DNA of 64,000 nt, from the NCBI GenBank assembly GCA_037044955.1, contig JBAOHX010000003.1, positions 62,001 through 126,000 of the forward strand, written 5' to 3'. Made by a program: the position numbers and the translations under genes. Each line of letters opens with the position of its first letter. Position 1 is the stretch's first letter. This document shows positions 16,502 to 24,656 of this stretch, piece after piece. The stretch is from JAJXWB01 sp037044955 (lineage in GTDB: Bacteria > Pseudomonadota > Alphaproteobacteria > Rhizobiales > Beijerinckiaceae). The notes under the pieces were generated by a model, which saw nothing but the letters and a program-made list of their open reading frames with translations, was not told the DNA's origin and did not search any database.

Positions 16502-18346
16502 TCAGGCCGCCGCCGCTTCGGCGGGCGGCGCGTTCTCGACGATGCGGGCGTCGGCGAAATGCACGCCCTGCATGTATTCGACGCCCCATTCGGTCAGCAG
16601 TTTCGCGGTCTCGGCGTCCTCCACCCACTCCGCCACGACCGGCAGGTTCATGTGGTGGGCGAGGTCGATCAGCGTGCGCACGAAGAAGCGATCGTCGGGC
16701 GAGCGCGCGATGTTCTGCACGAAGGCGCCGTCCATCTTGATGAGGTCGAACGGCAGGCGCCTGAGATTGCGGAACGACGTATGGCCGGCGCCGAAATCGT
16801 CCATGGCGACGCGCACGCCGAGGGAGCGCGCGCAGGAAATGGCGGCGTGCGTCGCCTCCACGTCGGCGATGGCGCAGGTCTCGGTGATCTCCACGATCAG
16901 CCGCGCGGCGATCGACGGGTTCTGCGCGATCATCGCCTTGAAGCGCTCGGGCCAGTCGGGATCGTGAACCGTGGCGCCGGAAACGTTGACCGATAGCGTG
17001 AGCTGCGGGTCGGCCTGGAGACGCGCCACCGCCAGTTCGAGCACGCGCTGGTCGAGAAGATGGACGAGGCCCGCCTTCTCCGCGATCGGCAGGATGGCGC
17101 CGGGCGAGACGATCGAGCCGTCGGGCTGTCTCAGCCGGATCAGCGCTTCGCTGAACGCGGGCCGGCGCGTCTTGGAATCGACGATCGGCTGCAGCGCCAG
17201 CGCCACGCGACCGTCGTTGAGGGCGCCGACGATTTCGTCGGCCATGCGCGCGGCCTGCACGCGCGTGTCGTTGCGCGCGAGCGAGGGCTCGAAGGCGATG
17301 AGCCGGGTCGCGGCGGATGCGCGCGCGAGGTCGAGCGCTTCCTCGGCGTGCTGGAACAGCAGATTGGCGGTGCGCCCGTCGCGCGGCGCGGCGACGCCGC
17401 CGATGCGCAGCGCGACCGGAATCGGACCCGCGCTCGTCTCGATCGGCTCGCGGCTCGTCTCGTTGAGGAAACGCTGCGCGGCGATCATCATCTGGTCGCG
17501 GTCGCAATTGTCGAGCACCAGCGCGAATTTGGCGCCGGCGTAGCGTCCGAGCGAATCCGGGCCGCGCATCGTGCCGCGCAGCCGCTTGGCGACGCCGGCG
17601 ACCACTTCGTCGGCCACGTCGTAGCCGTAGGTGCGGTTGAGAACGAACAGGTTTTCCAGGCTCGCCAGCAGAATGCAGAAATGCGTCTGCCGGCCCGGCG
17701 TGCGCGACAGGTGGCGCGTCACGATGTCCAGTATGTGCGCGCGGTTGTAGCAGCCGGTCAGCGCATCGAAGCGCGAACGGAATTCGAGCTCGCGCTCGGC
17801 CTCGTAATGGCTGGTGATGACGCGGATCAGCCCATGCGCGCGCGCCGCCTTGCCGTCGGCGCCGCCGAACCAGCGGCCGGTGTCCTCGAGCCAGACCGTC
17901 TGCTTGACGCGCCCGCCGCCGACGCCGATGCCATAGCGCGCGCGGTAGGGTACGCCGTCGCCGCCATCCGACGCGGTCGATCCGGCGATCGCCGCATAGC
18001 GCGAGGCGAGACTGTCGGATGTGATGAGTTCGCTGTAGGCGCGGCCGCTCGAAATCTGCTCGAGGCCGCCGACGCCGAGCACGGTGAGGGCGTTCGGCCC
18101 CCAGGTGAGGCGATCGCTGACGACGTCCCAGTCGTAGACGACCTCCCCGATCGAATCGAGAATGGTCCGCGGATCGGGCCCTGCGCCGCTCGCAGCCGCG
18201 GACGCCGGCTGCGGCGCCCCATGTCCGGCCGCCGCGCCCTGCCCCGCGCCAAGGGTCGCCGTCGCCGGCGCCGTCGACTGCGGCCGCTGAACCATTTTCC
18301 GAATATCCAAAGGCGCACCCGAGCGAAAAATTGGCCCCATCGGCAT
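16502..18346 (-). CDS. PAS-GGDEF-EAL protein, degenerate GGDEF, probable cyclic-di-GMP phosphodiesterase
   Basis: A 614-residue soluble signalling protein. After a low-complexity Ala/Pro N-terminus a PAS-like domain (about residues 58-185, ILDSIGEVVYDWDVVSDRL) leads to a GGDEF domain (about 190-345; DALTGCYNRAHIL) whose active-site motif reads GRYAGAKFAL instead of GGDEF, so cyclase activity is not expected. The C-terminal EAL domain (about 365-605) keeps the key residues: EALIR, NVSG, EITET, DDFGAGHTS, IKMDG and AEWVED, so c-di-GMP hydrolysis is plausible. No transmembrane segment is seen. Two in-frame ATG codons at 18346 and 18340 are possible starts. It stands alone between phaR and a divergent methyltransferase. 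Confidence 0.85.
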   Translation of the reverse strand: MPMGPIFRSGAPLDIRKMVQRPQSTAPATATLGAGQGAAAGHGAPQPASAAASGAGPDPRTILDSIGEVVYDWDVVSDRLTWGPNALTVLGVGGLEQISSGRAYSELITSDSLASRYAAIAGSTASDGGDGVPYRARYGIGVGGGRVKQTVWLEDTGRWFGGADGKAARAHGLIRVITSHYEAERELEFRSRFDALTGCYNRAHILDIVTRHLSRTPGRQTHFCILLASLENLFVLNRTYGYDVADEVVAGVAKRLRGTMRGPDSLGRYAGAKFALVLDNCDRDQMMIAAQRFLNETSREPIETSAGPIPVALRIGGVAAPRDGRTANLLFQHAEEALDLARASAATRLIAFEPSLARNDTRVQAARMADEIVGALNDGRVALALQPIVDSKTRRPAFSEALIRLRQPDGSIVSPGAILPIAEKAGLVHLLDQRVLELAVARLQADPQLTLSVNVSGATVHDPDWPERFKAMIAQNPSIAARLIVEITETCAIADVEATHAAISCARSLGVRVAMDDFGAGHTSFRNLRRLPFDLIKMDGAFVQNIARSPDDRFFVRTLIDLAHHMNLPVVAEWVEDAETAKLLTEWGVEYMQGVHFADARIVENAPPAEAAAA

Positions 18347-18452
18347 GCTCGCCTGCGCGGGTAATCTTTCCTTTAACGACTTGCCGCCCCTCGCCCGGAC
18401 AAAGGCGGCCCGAACCCTCCCGCACCGCAGGAAAACGTGCGAAAAGAGCGCG

Positions 18453-19211
18453 ATGCGCCTCGACGTCGTCGACCTCAGAACTTTCTACGCCTCGCCTCTC
18501 GGCGTGGTTACCCGCCGGTTTCTGAACGACGCGATCCGGGCGCGCTGGAGCAAGTGCGGCGGCATGGCGGTCATGGGGATCGGCTATGCCTCGCCCTACC
18601 TCGGGCAATTCCAGGACGAGGCGGTCCGCGTCATCGCCTTCATGCCGGCCGAACAGGGGGTGGTGAACTGGCCGACGTCAGGCCCCTCCGCTTCCGCGCT
18701 GGTCGAGACCACGGCGCTGCCGCTTCCCGATTCCTGCATGGACCGCGTGCTGGTCGTCCATGCGCTGGAGGTCAGCGAACAGGCGCGCGAACTGCTCGCC
18801 GAGGTCTGGCGCATCCTCACCCCCGGCGGCCGCATGATCCTGATCGCGCCCAATCGCGGCGGCCTGTGGTCGCGCGTCGACACCACGCCCTTCGGCCACG
18901 GCCAGCCTTTTTCGCGCGGGCAATTGCGGGATCTGATGCGCGAGACCATGTTCTCGCCGATCCACTGGGGCGAGGCGCTGTACGGGGCGCCCTTCCAGCG
19001 GCGCTTCCTGCTGCGGCTCGCGCCCGTTCTCGAGCGCATCGGCGCGCGCCTCTCGCTGCCGGGCGCTGGCGTGCTGATGGTCGAGGCGACCAAGCAATTG
19101 TACCGCCCGGTCGGCCTGCGGCGTCTGGCGCGACGGCCGCTGCCGCTGCCGGCCGAGCCCGTGCTTGCGCCGGGCGGCGCCCGGGTCATGCCGCGGGAGG
19201 GCCTGACATGA
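18453..19211 (+). CDS. SAM-dependent methyltransferase (Methyltransf_11 type)
   Basis: A 252-residue protein beginning MRLDVVDLRTFYASPLG, a start typical of a conserved alphaproteobacterial methyltransferase family. The glycine motif is degenerate (AVMGIGYASPYLGQF); the DRVLVVHALEVSE and EVWRILTPGGRMILIAPN motifs of the Methyltransf_11 fold follow. The tail after about residue 220 is proline-rich. Its TGA overlaps the ATG of the next gene (ATGA), so the two are translationally coupled. Substrate unknown. Confidence 0.8.
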   Translation: MRLDVVDLRTFYASPLGVVTRRFLNDAIRARWSKCGGMAVMGIGYASPYLGQFQDEAVRVIAFMPAEQGVVNWPTSGPSASALVETTALPLPDSCMDRVLVVHALEVSEQARELLAEVWRILTPGGRMILIAPNRGGLWSRVDTTPFGHGQPFSRGQLRDLMRETMFSPIHWGEALYGAPFQRRFLLRLAPVLERIGARLSLPGAGVLMVEATKQLYRPVGLRRLARRPLPLPAEPVLAPGGARVMPREGLT

Positions 19212-19876
19212 GCGATCTGATGGTCATCGCCGGCGCCACGGGCCTGATCGGGGCGGCCGCCATCGAGGCTGCCCTCGCGCGCGGCTGGCGCGTGATCGCG
19301 CTCGTGCGCGACCCCGCCAAGGTTTTCCCACGCGAAGGGCTGGAAGCGATCAGGGCCGACTTCGACGACCTTTCGCCGCTCGCCGACCGGCTGAAGAAAG
19401 CCGCGCCAAAAGCCTTTCTCAGCGCGCTCGGCACGACCATCCGCATCGCCGGCTCGCAGGCCGCGTTCGCGAAAGTCGACCGCGACTATGTCGCAGGCTT
19501 TGCGCGGCTGGGGATCGCAGCCGGCGCGCGAAAATTCGGGCTCGTCACATCGGTCGGCGCGGACGCGGCGTCGCGCAATTTCTACCTGCGCACCAAGGGA
19601 GAGGCGGAGGCCGCCGTGCTGGGCGCGGGTTTCGACCGTGTCGAGATCGCCCGCCCGAGCTTCCTGATCGGCGCGCGCGCCGAACATCGTCCCGGCGAGG
19701 GCCTCGCGGTCCCGATCTCGCAGGCGCTGTCGCCGTTCCTCGTCGGCGGCCTCGCAAAATACCGGCCGATTGCAGGCGCGACCGTGGCGCGCGCGCTGGT
19801 GGCGGGACTGGAGCGCCCGGAGAGCGGCGTATTCGTGCGGCATTACCCTGAATTGAACGCGCTCGCGCAGGCCTGA
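19208..19876 (+). CDS. NAD(P)-binding atypical short-chain reductase
   Basis: A 222-residue Rossmann protein with the N-terminal VIAGATGLIGAAAIEAAL cofactor motif and the SVGADAASRNFYLRTKGEAE segment (YxxxK) of the HTATIP2/YbjT-like NAD(P)H-binding family. It overlaps the upstream methyltransferase gene by four bases. The family includes nucleoside-diphosphate-sugar epimerase-like proteins whose substrates are mostly unknown. No further partner is obvious downstream; the next gene starts 89 bases on. Confidence 0.8.
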   Translation: MSDLMVIAGATGLIGAAAIEAALARGWRVIALVRDPAKVFPREGLEAIRADFDDLSPLADRLKKAAPKAFLSALGTTIRIAGSQAAFAKVDRDYVAGFARLGIAAGARKFGLVTSVGADAASRNFYLRTKGEAEAAVLGAGFDRVEIARPSFLIGARAEHRPGEGLAVPISQALSPFLVGGLAKYRPIAGATVARALVAGLERPESGVFVRHYPELNALAQA

Positions 19877-19965
19877 CATGCGGCGCATGCCTTTTCCGCG
19901 TTCGGCGGTTCCGCTCGCGCGCATGCTGATCTAGCATGTCAGGATAACGATTCCGGGAGGCAACA

Positions 19966-20745
19966 ATGACTGCAAGCGCGCCGCTCGCGCACTTGTCCCG
20001 CCGTCTGCGCGCTGGCGAGACCATGTTCATGTCGTGGTGCGGAACCAACGACGCCGCCATCGCCGAGGCGACGGCGCGCGAGGATTTCGACGCGGCGCTG
20101 ATCGACATGCAGCACGGCTCCGTCGATTTCACCACGACGGTGCAGGCGATCGCGCTGGTCGGCCTTGCCGGCAAGCCGGCGATCGCGCGCATTCCCGTCG
20201 GCGATTTCGCCACCGCCTCGCGCCTGCTCGACGCCGGCGCGGCGGCCATCGTCGCGCCGATGATCAACAGCGAGGCCGATGCGCGGCGCTTCGCCAGCTT
20301 CACGAAATTTCCCCCCGTTGGCGAGCGCAGTTGGGGGCCGCATCGCGCCTTCGGTCTCGCCGGCCACGAGGGCGAAGCCTATTTCCACCAGGCCAACGAC
20401 CTGCACCTCGCCATCGCCATGATCGAGACGCGCGAAGCGCTCGACGCCCTGGATTCGATCCTCGATGTCCCCGGCATCGACGGCGTCTTCGTCGGCCCTT
20501 CCGATCTCTCGATCGCCCTGACCAAGGGCGCGGTGGTCGACGCGGGCCATCCGGAAGTCGACAAGGCGCTCGACCATATCGCCGCGCGCTGCAAGGCCAA
20601 GAGCAAGGTCGCCGGCGCCTTCTGCATGACCGGCAAGCGCGCGAAGGAAGTCGCCGCCAAGGGTTTTCGCCTGTGCTCGGTTTCGACGGACGGCATGATG
20701 ATGCGTCTCGGCGCCCGGATGGAGCTGAAGGCCGCCCGCGGTTAG
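19966..20745 (+). CDS. HpcH/HpaI family aldolase
   Basis: A 259-residue class II pyruvate aldolase. The family signature is clear: FDAALIDMQHGSVDF with the catalytic histidine (about residues 42-56), RIPVGDFATASRLLDAGA, the divalent-metal region AMIETREALDALDSI, and VFVGPSDLSIAL. Such enzymes cleave 4-hydroxy-2-oxoacids to pyruvate (or oxaloacetate) and an aldehyde. GGGAGGCAACA precedes the ATG. It stands alone and no aromatic-degradation genes are nearby, so a specific substrate cannot be named. Confidence 0.88.
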   Translation: MTASAPLAHLSRRLRAGETMFMSWCGTNDAAIAEATAREDFDAALIDMQHGSVDFTTTVQAIALVGLAGKPAIARIPVGDFATASRLLDAGAAAIVAPMINSEADARRFASFTKFPPVGERSWGPHRAFGLAGHEGEAYFHQANDLHLAIAMIETREALDALDSILDVPGIDGVFVGPSDLSIALTKGAVVDAGHPEVDKALDHIAARCKAKSKVAGAFCMTGKRAKEVAAKGFRLCSVSTDGMMMRLGARMELKAARG

Positions 20746-20772
20746 TTAGCCTGTCATCTCACAGAGGGCGGC

Positions 20773-21381
20773 ATGACGGACCAGAGCAACCTGTTCGAGA
20801 TGCGACGTCTCGAACAATTGAGCAACACCGTGTTCGGCGTCGCCATGACGCTGCTCGCCTACGATCTGCCGCGCGGCGCGAGCTTCGCGACTGCGCCGAG
20901 CTGGTCGACGCTGGCCGACGCCTACCTGCGCCCACTGATCGCGCTCGCGCTCAGCTTCATGATCGCCGGCGTGTTCTGGATCAGCCATCACCGCAGGCTC
21001 CAGCGCGCGCCCTATGCAAGCCGCGCGGTCGTCACGCTCAACCTGCTCTTTCTCATGAGCATCGTCGCGCTTCCCGCCACCAACGGCCTTTACGGCGCCC
21101 ATCGTCTGAATTCGCCGGTCGCCACCCTCTACTTCGGCCACATGACGCTGATCGCGGCGCTCAACATGCTGCTGTGGTTCATCGCGCTGGGGCGCGACGT
21201 GAGCAATCGAGCTCTTCAGGCCGCCGTGATCCCTGTCGTTCTGGGCCTCGCGGCAGTCGCTCTCGCCGCCGTCGATCCCGCGCTCGCGCCTTACCCGATG
21301 CTGCTGGCCTTCGCCGCGCCGCTGATCGGCTGGCGCCGAAGCAAGGACGCAGCGCCCGCCGAAACCCCGGGCGCAAACTGA
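20773..21381 (+). CDS. TMEM175-family (DUF1211) potassium channel-like protein
   Basis: A 202-residue membrane protein with about six hydrophobic segments. The first carries RRLEQLSNTVFGVAMTLLA, which corresponds to the conserved filter-lining helix of the TMEM175/DUF1211 family (R...FSD...AIAMTLL), although here the FSD is LSN. The next segments (LIALALSFMIAGVFWISHHR, VTLNLLFLMSIVALPATN) match the family. Bacterial homologues form potassium-permeable channels. It begins 27 bases after the aldolase gene. Confidence 0.8.
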   Translation: MTDQSNLFEMRRLEQLSNTVFGVAMTLLAYDLPRGASFATAPSWSTLADAYLRPLIALALSFMIAGVFWISHHRRLQRAPYASRAVVTLNLLFLMSIVALPATNGLYGAHRLNSPVATLYFGHMTLIAALNMLLWFIALGRDVSNRALQAAVIPVVLGLAAVALAAVDPALAPYPMLLAFAAPLIGWRRSKDAAPAETPGAN

Positions 21382-21406
21382 TCGGCGGCAGGGTTCAGCT
21401 TGCCGA

Positions 21407-22051
21407 ATGTCAAGGCAGCGAAAGGCGCCGAAGCGTCTGGTGACCCGGTCGGTCGTGCGAACCGGCTGGAGATTTTCAAACGTGCGCCCGCCGCCAAAAA
21501 CAAGTCTCGACCGGCGCAAGGCCATGGCGATTTCCCTCGGCGCGGCCGCCGCGATCATCTCGGGCAGCGTCACCGCCGCCGACCTCTACGGCATGAGGCA
21601 TGACGGCCGCGAAGCCGCGCCCGGCGATATCCAGGGTTGGCGGCTGGTCTATTTCGGCTACACGCGCTGCCCGGACGTGTGCCCGATGTCGCTGCAGAGC
21701 ATGACGCTGGCGCTCGGCGAACTCGGCCCGATCGGCGAGCGCATCACGCCCGTGTTCGTCACGCTCGATCCCGAACGCGACACGCCGAAAGCGGTGGCCG
21801 ACTACGTCGCCTTCTTCGGTCCGCGCTTGATCGGACTGACGCCGAACGCCGAGCAGCTCGCGCGCCTGACGAAGGAATGGCGCGTCACCTACAAGCGCGT
21901 CGAAATGAAGGAGCGCGACTCCTACCTGATCGACCATACCGCGAGCATCTTCCTCGTCGACCCCTCGGGCGCGCTCGTCGGCAAATATCCGCATGACCTC
22001 GACGGGGCGGGGCTCGCCAAACGCATCCGTGCGAGCATGCTGTCGCACTGA
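21407..22051 (+). CDS. SCO1/SenC/PrrC family copper chaperone
   Basis: SCO proteins are membrane-anchored periplasmic thioredoxin-fold proteins that bind copper and help assemble CuA centres. The conserved Cu ligands are present: the CxxxC in TRCPDVCPMS and the histidine in YLIDHTASIFLVDP near the end. A hydrophobic anchor (AMAISLGAAAAIISGSVTA) precedes the domain. The start is uncertain: ATG at 21407 gives about 40 basic residues before the anchor, while GTG at about 21482 would give a shorter leader. The gene lies next to the nitrous oxide reductase island, whose NosZ has a CuA centre, so a role there is plausible. It is followed one base later by the ubiE-like gene. Confidence 0.85.
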   Translation: MSRQRKAPKRLVTRSVVRTGWRFSNVRPPPKTSLDRRKAMAISLGAAAAIISGSVTAADLYGMRHDGREAAPGDIQGWRLVYFGYTRCPDVCPMSLQSMTLALGELGPIGERITPVFVTLDPERDTPKAVADYVAFFGPRLIGLTPNAEQLARLTKEWRVTYKRVEMKERDSYLIDHTASIFLVDPSGALVGKYPHDLDGAGLAKRIRASMLSH

Positions 22052-22052
22052 C

Positions 22053-22790
22053 ATGAACGAGAGCGAAAGACTGTCGCGAACCTTCGGCGCCGCCGAGGTG
22101 ACCGCGGACGAACGGCGCGACCTGATCCGCCGGACCTTTCGCGAGGTCGCGCCGCGTTACGACCTCATGAACGATCTCATGAGCATGGGCGTGCATCGCT
22201 TGTGGAAGGCGGGTTTTGTCGATCTCGCCGGCGCCGCGCCCGGTCGGTTCGCGGTCGATCTGGCTGGAGGCACCGGCGATATCGCCATCGCGCTGGCGCG
22301 ACGCGGCGCGCAGGTCGCGGTCGTCGATCCCTCCGCCGAGATGATGGCGGTCGGCCGCCGACGCGCAGGCGCGCGGGGCGTCCGCTGGATCGCGGCGGAG
22401 GGCGAAAGCCTGCCCTTCGCCGACAATTCCGTCGATCTCCTGACCGTCGCCTTCGGCATCCGCAACGTCACGCGCGTCGAAGACGCGCTGGCCGAGATCG
22501 CGCGCGTGTTGAAGCCCGGCGGCCGCTTCCTGTGCCTCGAGTTCTCGACGCCGGCGCCGTGGCTGCGGCCGTTCTACGGACTTTGGTCGCGCACGGCGAT
22601 CCCCGCTCTCGGCGCGCTCGTCTCGGGGCGGCGCGAGGCCTACGACTATCTCGTGGAATCCATCCGGCGCTTCCCGAACCAGCAGGAATTCGCCGCGATG
22701 ATCGAAGCCGCCGGTCTCGTCGGCGTCGACTGGCGCAACTATTCCTTCGGCATCGCCGCCGTCCACAGCGCCCGCAAGCCGGGCGCCTGA
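22053..22790 (+). CDS. UbiE/MenG-family quinone C-methyltransferase
   Basis: A 245-residue methyltransferase of the UbiE/COQ5 family, which methylates demethylmenaquinone or the ubiquinone precursor. Family signatures are present: APRYDLMNDLMSMGVHRLWK, AVDLAGGTGDIAIALA, FGIRNVTRVEDALAEIARVL, KPGGRFLCLEFS and YDYLVESIRRFPNQQEF. The middle (PALGALVSGRREAYDYL) is close to the family, but the C-terminus is more divergent than typical Rhizobiales UbiE. It starts one base after the SCO gene and ends two bases from the stop of the convergent nos operon. In many alphaproteobacteria ubiE lies by ubiB instead, so this could be a second, nos-linked copy. Confidence 0.85.
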   Translation: MNESERLSRTFGAAEVTADERRDLIRRTFREVAPRYDLMNDLMSMGVHRLWKAGFVDLAGAAPGRFAVDLAGGTGDIAIALARRGAQVAVVDPSAEMMAVGRRRAGARGVRWIAAEGESLPFADNSVDLLTVAFGIRNVTRVEDALAEIARVLKPGGRFLCLEFSTPAPWLRPFYGLWSRTAIPALGALVSGRREAYDYLVESIRRFPNQQEFAAMIEAAGLVGVDWRNYSFGIAAVHSARKPGA

Positions 22791-22792
22791 CC

Positions 22793-23302
22793 TTATCGCG
22801 CCGCGTAGGAAAGGATGGCGCGACGCATCGCCGGCTCGCGCCAGTCGCCTTGTCCGCGCAGGCGGGCGACCTCGCGGCCTTCCGCATCCATGACGATGGT
22901 CGTCGGCAAGGCGTCGACGCCAAGCGCCTTCGCCGCCACGCGATCGACGTCATGGAAAACGGTCAGGTCGCGCACGGCGAGCGCTTCCACGGTGCGGTCG
23001 ATCGCCGGCCAGCCGAGCCGGTCGATGGAAATCGTCACCACGCGCACGTCGCGCATGTCTTCCTGCAGGGATTTGAGCGCCGGCAGTTCCTCGCGGCACG
23101 GCAGGCACCATGTCGCCCAGAAATGAACGAGCGTGACGCGCGCGCGAAACTCTTCGCCCTTGTGCACGCCGCCATCACGATCCTGCACGGCGAAATTCAT
23201 CGGCGCGGGCGTGGACGGCGTGAATTCGGCGGCGGTCGCCACGCCGGCCACGAGCGCGAACAGCGCCAGAAGCGCAGCGCGCAACATTGCGCGCGCCGCC
23301 AT
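22793..23302 (-). CDS. TlpA-like thiol-disulfide oxidoreductase
   Basis: A 169-residue secreted thioredoxin-fold protein. A Sec signal peptide (MLRAALLALFALVAGVATAA) is followed by the redox motif in FWATWCLPCREELPALKSL (CxxC, about residues 66-69) and the cis-proline segment GVDALPTTIVMDAEG. It starts two bases after the nosY stop and is the last gene of the nos operon. Such proteins keep CuA cysteines or copper chaperones reduced in the periplasm; that role in NosZ maturation is inferred from position. Confidence 0.85.
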   Translation of the reverse strand: MAARAMLRAALLALFALVAGVATAAEFTPSTPAPMNFAVQDRDGGVHKGEEFRARVTLVHFWATWCLPCREELPALKSLQEDMRDVRVVTISIDRLGWPAIDRTVEALAVRDLTVFHDVDRVAAKALGVDALPTTIVMDAEGREVARLRGQGDWREPAMRRAILSYAAR

Positions 23303-23304
23303 GC

Positions 23305-24168
23305 TCACAGGAGATCTCCGCGCCTGAACACGAAATAGCCGGCAAGAGCGGCGCCGATCCCGAGCAAGGCTGGATAGGCGAGCGACCACACCATGAAGCC
23401 CGTGCGCCCGAAGACGTCGAACACGGCGTAGGCGGTCGAGCCGAGAAGGATGAGCTGCGGGTCGAACAGCACCATCGAGCCGATGCGGAACACCTGCAGG
23501 GGATTGAGCAGCGCGATCGCCACCACGCCCTCGATGGGCATGCGGTCGCGGATCAGCACGCCCAGCAGCAGAAGATCGAGGCCGAGGATCAGCACGAGCC
23601 ACAGCAGGAACGCCGCCGTCTGCGCCATGTCGACGGTGGCCGAGACCGAGGCGATGAAGAAGCCGAGGCCGACGAAGGCGAGGATCATGGCGAGCAACAT
23701 GCCGATGTCGAAGCCGAGCTGCTCCCACGGCACCGCGACGCCGCGCGCCGCCCCATAAATAACCGCGGCCAGAAGCGCGCCGAGGACCGGCGCGGCGGCG
23801 AGCACGAAGCGCGCGCAGAAGCGGCCCGCATACCACGCCCCCACTTGCACCGGCAGGCCCAGAACATATTCGAAAACGCCGGCTTCGCGGTCGCCGGTCA
23901 GAGCGCGCACCGTGGTGATGAGCACGAAGATCGGCAGGATCGCCATGGTGAGCTGGATATAGGCGACGAGCGTGCGCGACAGGCCGGTGAACCCGAGCAC
24001 GCGGCTTTCCGTGAGGCCGAAGACGAGCAGCACGCCGACGAGGCCGAAGAACACGAGCGCGTAACTCGCAAACCATTTCGCGCGCAGCGCCTGCGCGATC
24101 TCCAGGCGGAAGGTCGCGCCGAAGCCCGAGCCGACATCGATCGCCGTATGCATATCGGGCGCGCGCAT
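23305..24168 (-). CDS. nosY: Nitrous oxide reductase maturation ABC permease NosY
   Basis: NosY is the membrane half of the NosFY ABC transporter that works with NosD on a sulfur- or copper-related step of CuZ assembly. The 287-residue protein has six predicted membrane spans (for example WFASYALVFFGLVGVLLVFG, LTMAILPIFVLITTVRAL, MLLAMILAFVGLGFFIASV, LLWLVLILGLDLLLLGV) and the family segment TGDREAGVFEYVLGLPV. Its ATG overlaps the nosL stop by one base (TGATG). The usual operon order nosF-L-Y differs slightly: here it reads nosF, nosL, nosY. Confidence 0.9.
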   Translation of the reverse strand: MRAPDMHTAIDVGSGFGATFRLEIAQALRAKWFASYALVFFGLVGVLLVFGLTESRVLGFTGLSRTLVAYIQLTMAILPIFVLITTVRALTGDREAGVFEYVLGLPVQVGAWYAGRFCARFVLAAAPVLGALLAAVIYGAARGVAVPWEQLGFDIGMLLAMILAFVGLGFFIASVSATVDMAQTAAFLLWLVLILGLDLLLLGVLIRDRMPIEGVVAIALLNPLQVFRIGSMVLFDPQLILLGSTAYAVFDVFGRTGFMVWSLAYPALLGIGAALAGYFVFRRGDLL

Positions 24169-24656
24169 CACGTGTCCTTCGTCGGCGTGTCGCAGAGCGC
24201 GCGCGCGCGCACGGCGGCGACGACTTCCGCATAGCCGAGCGCATGGCCGGCCTGCGGCCCCGCCGCAAAGCCGTAGCCCATGGGCGTTGAGACGCCGGCG
24301 CGGAAATGCGCGGTATGCGCATCGAGCCAGCGCGCAGGCTCCGTCTCGTCGGCCGCCCAGACCATGAGATCGGCGCGGTCGAGCTCCTTGCGCGCGGCGG
24401 CGTCGAGGATGGCGCAGCCGAAATCGTCGTAGACGCGCACACGGCTGTATTCGCGGTCCCAGATTTCGGCGCACCAGCGCGCATCGGAAATGATCATGCC
24501 GCAATTCTGGCACGTCTCGCGACCGAGCCGCACGGCGCGCGGCGCGGGCGCCTTGTCGCCGCATCCCGCGAGCGCGACTGAGCAGACGCCGAGCCCGAAG
24601 CCCATCACGGTCCGCCGGCTCGGGCGCGCGTTCATGTCAAGGCCGCGCAACGTCAT
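24168..24656 (-). CDS. nosL: Copper-binding lipoprotein NosL
   Basis: NosL is a periplasmic lipoprotein that binds Cu(I) and feeds copper to NosZ. The N-terminus has an Arg-rich leader (SRRTVMGFGLGVCSVALAGC) with a lipobox ending at LAGC (about residues 29-32). The copper site is seen in CQNCGMIISDARW, and the later VYDDFGCAILD and HFRAGVSTPMGYGFAA are family features. I chose the ATG at 24656 because AAGGAG lies seven bases upstream; a second ATG at 24635, just after the nosF stop, is possible. Confidence 0.92.
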   Translation of the reverse strand: MTLRGLDMNARPSRRTVMGFGLGVCSVALAGCGDKAPAPRAVRLGRETCQNCGMIISDARWCAEIWDREYSRVRVYDDFGCAILDAAARKELDRADLMVWAADETEPARWLDAHTAHFRAGVSTPMGYGFAAGPQAGHALGYAEVVAAVRARALCDTPTKDT

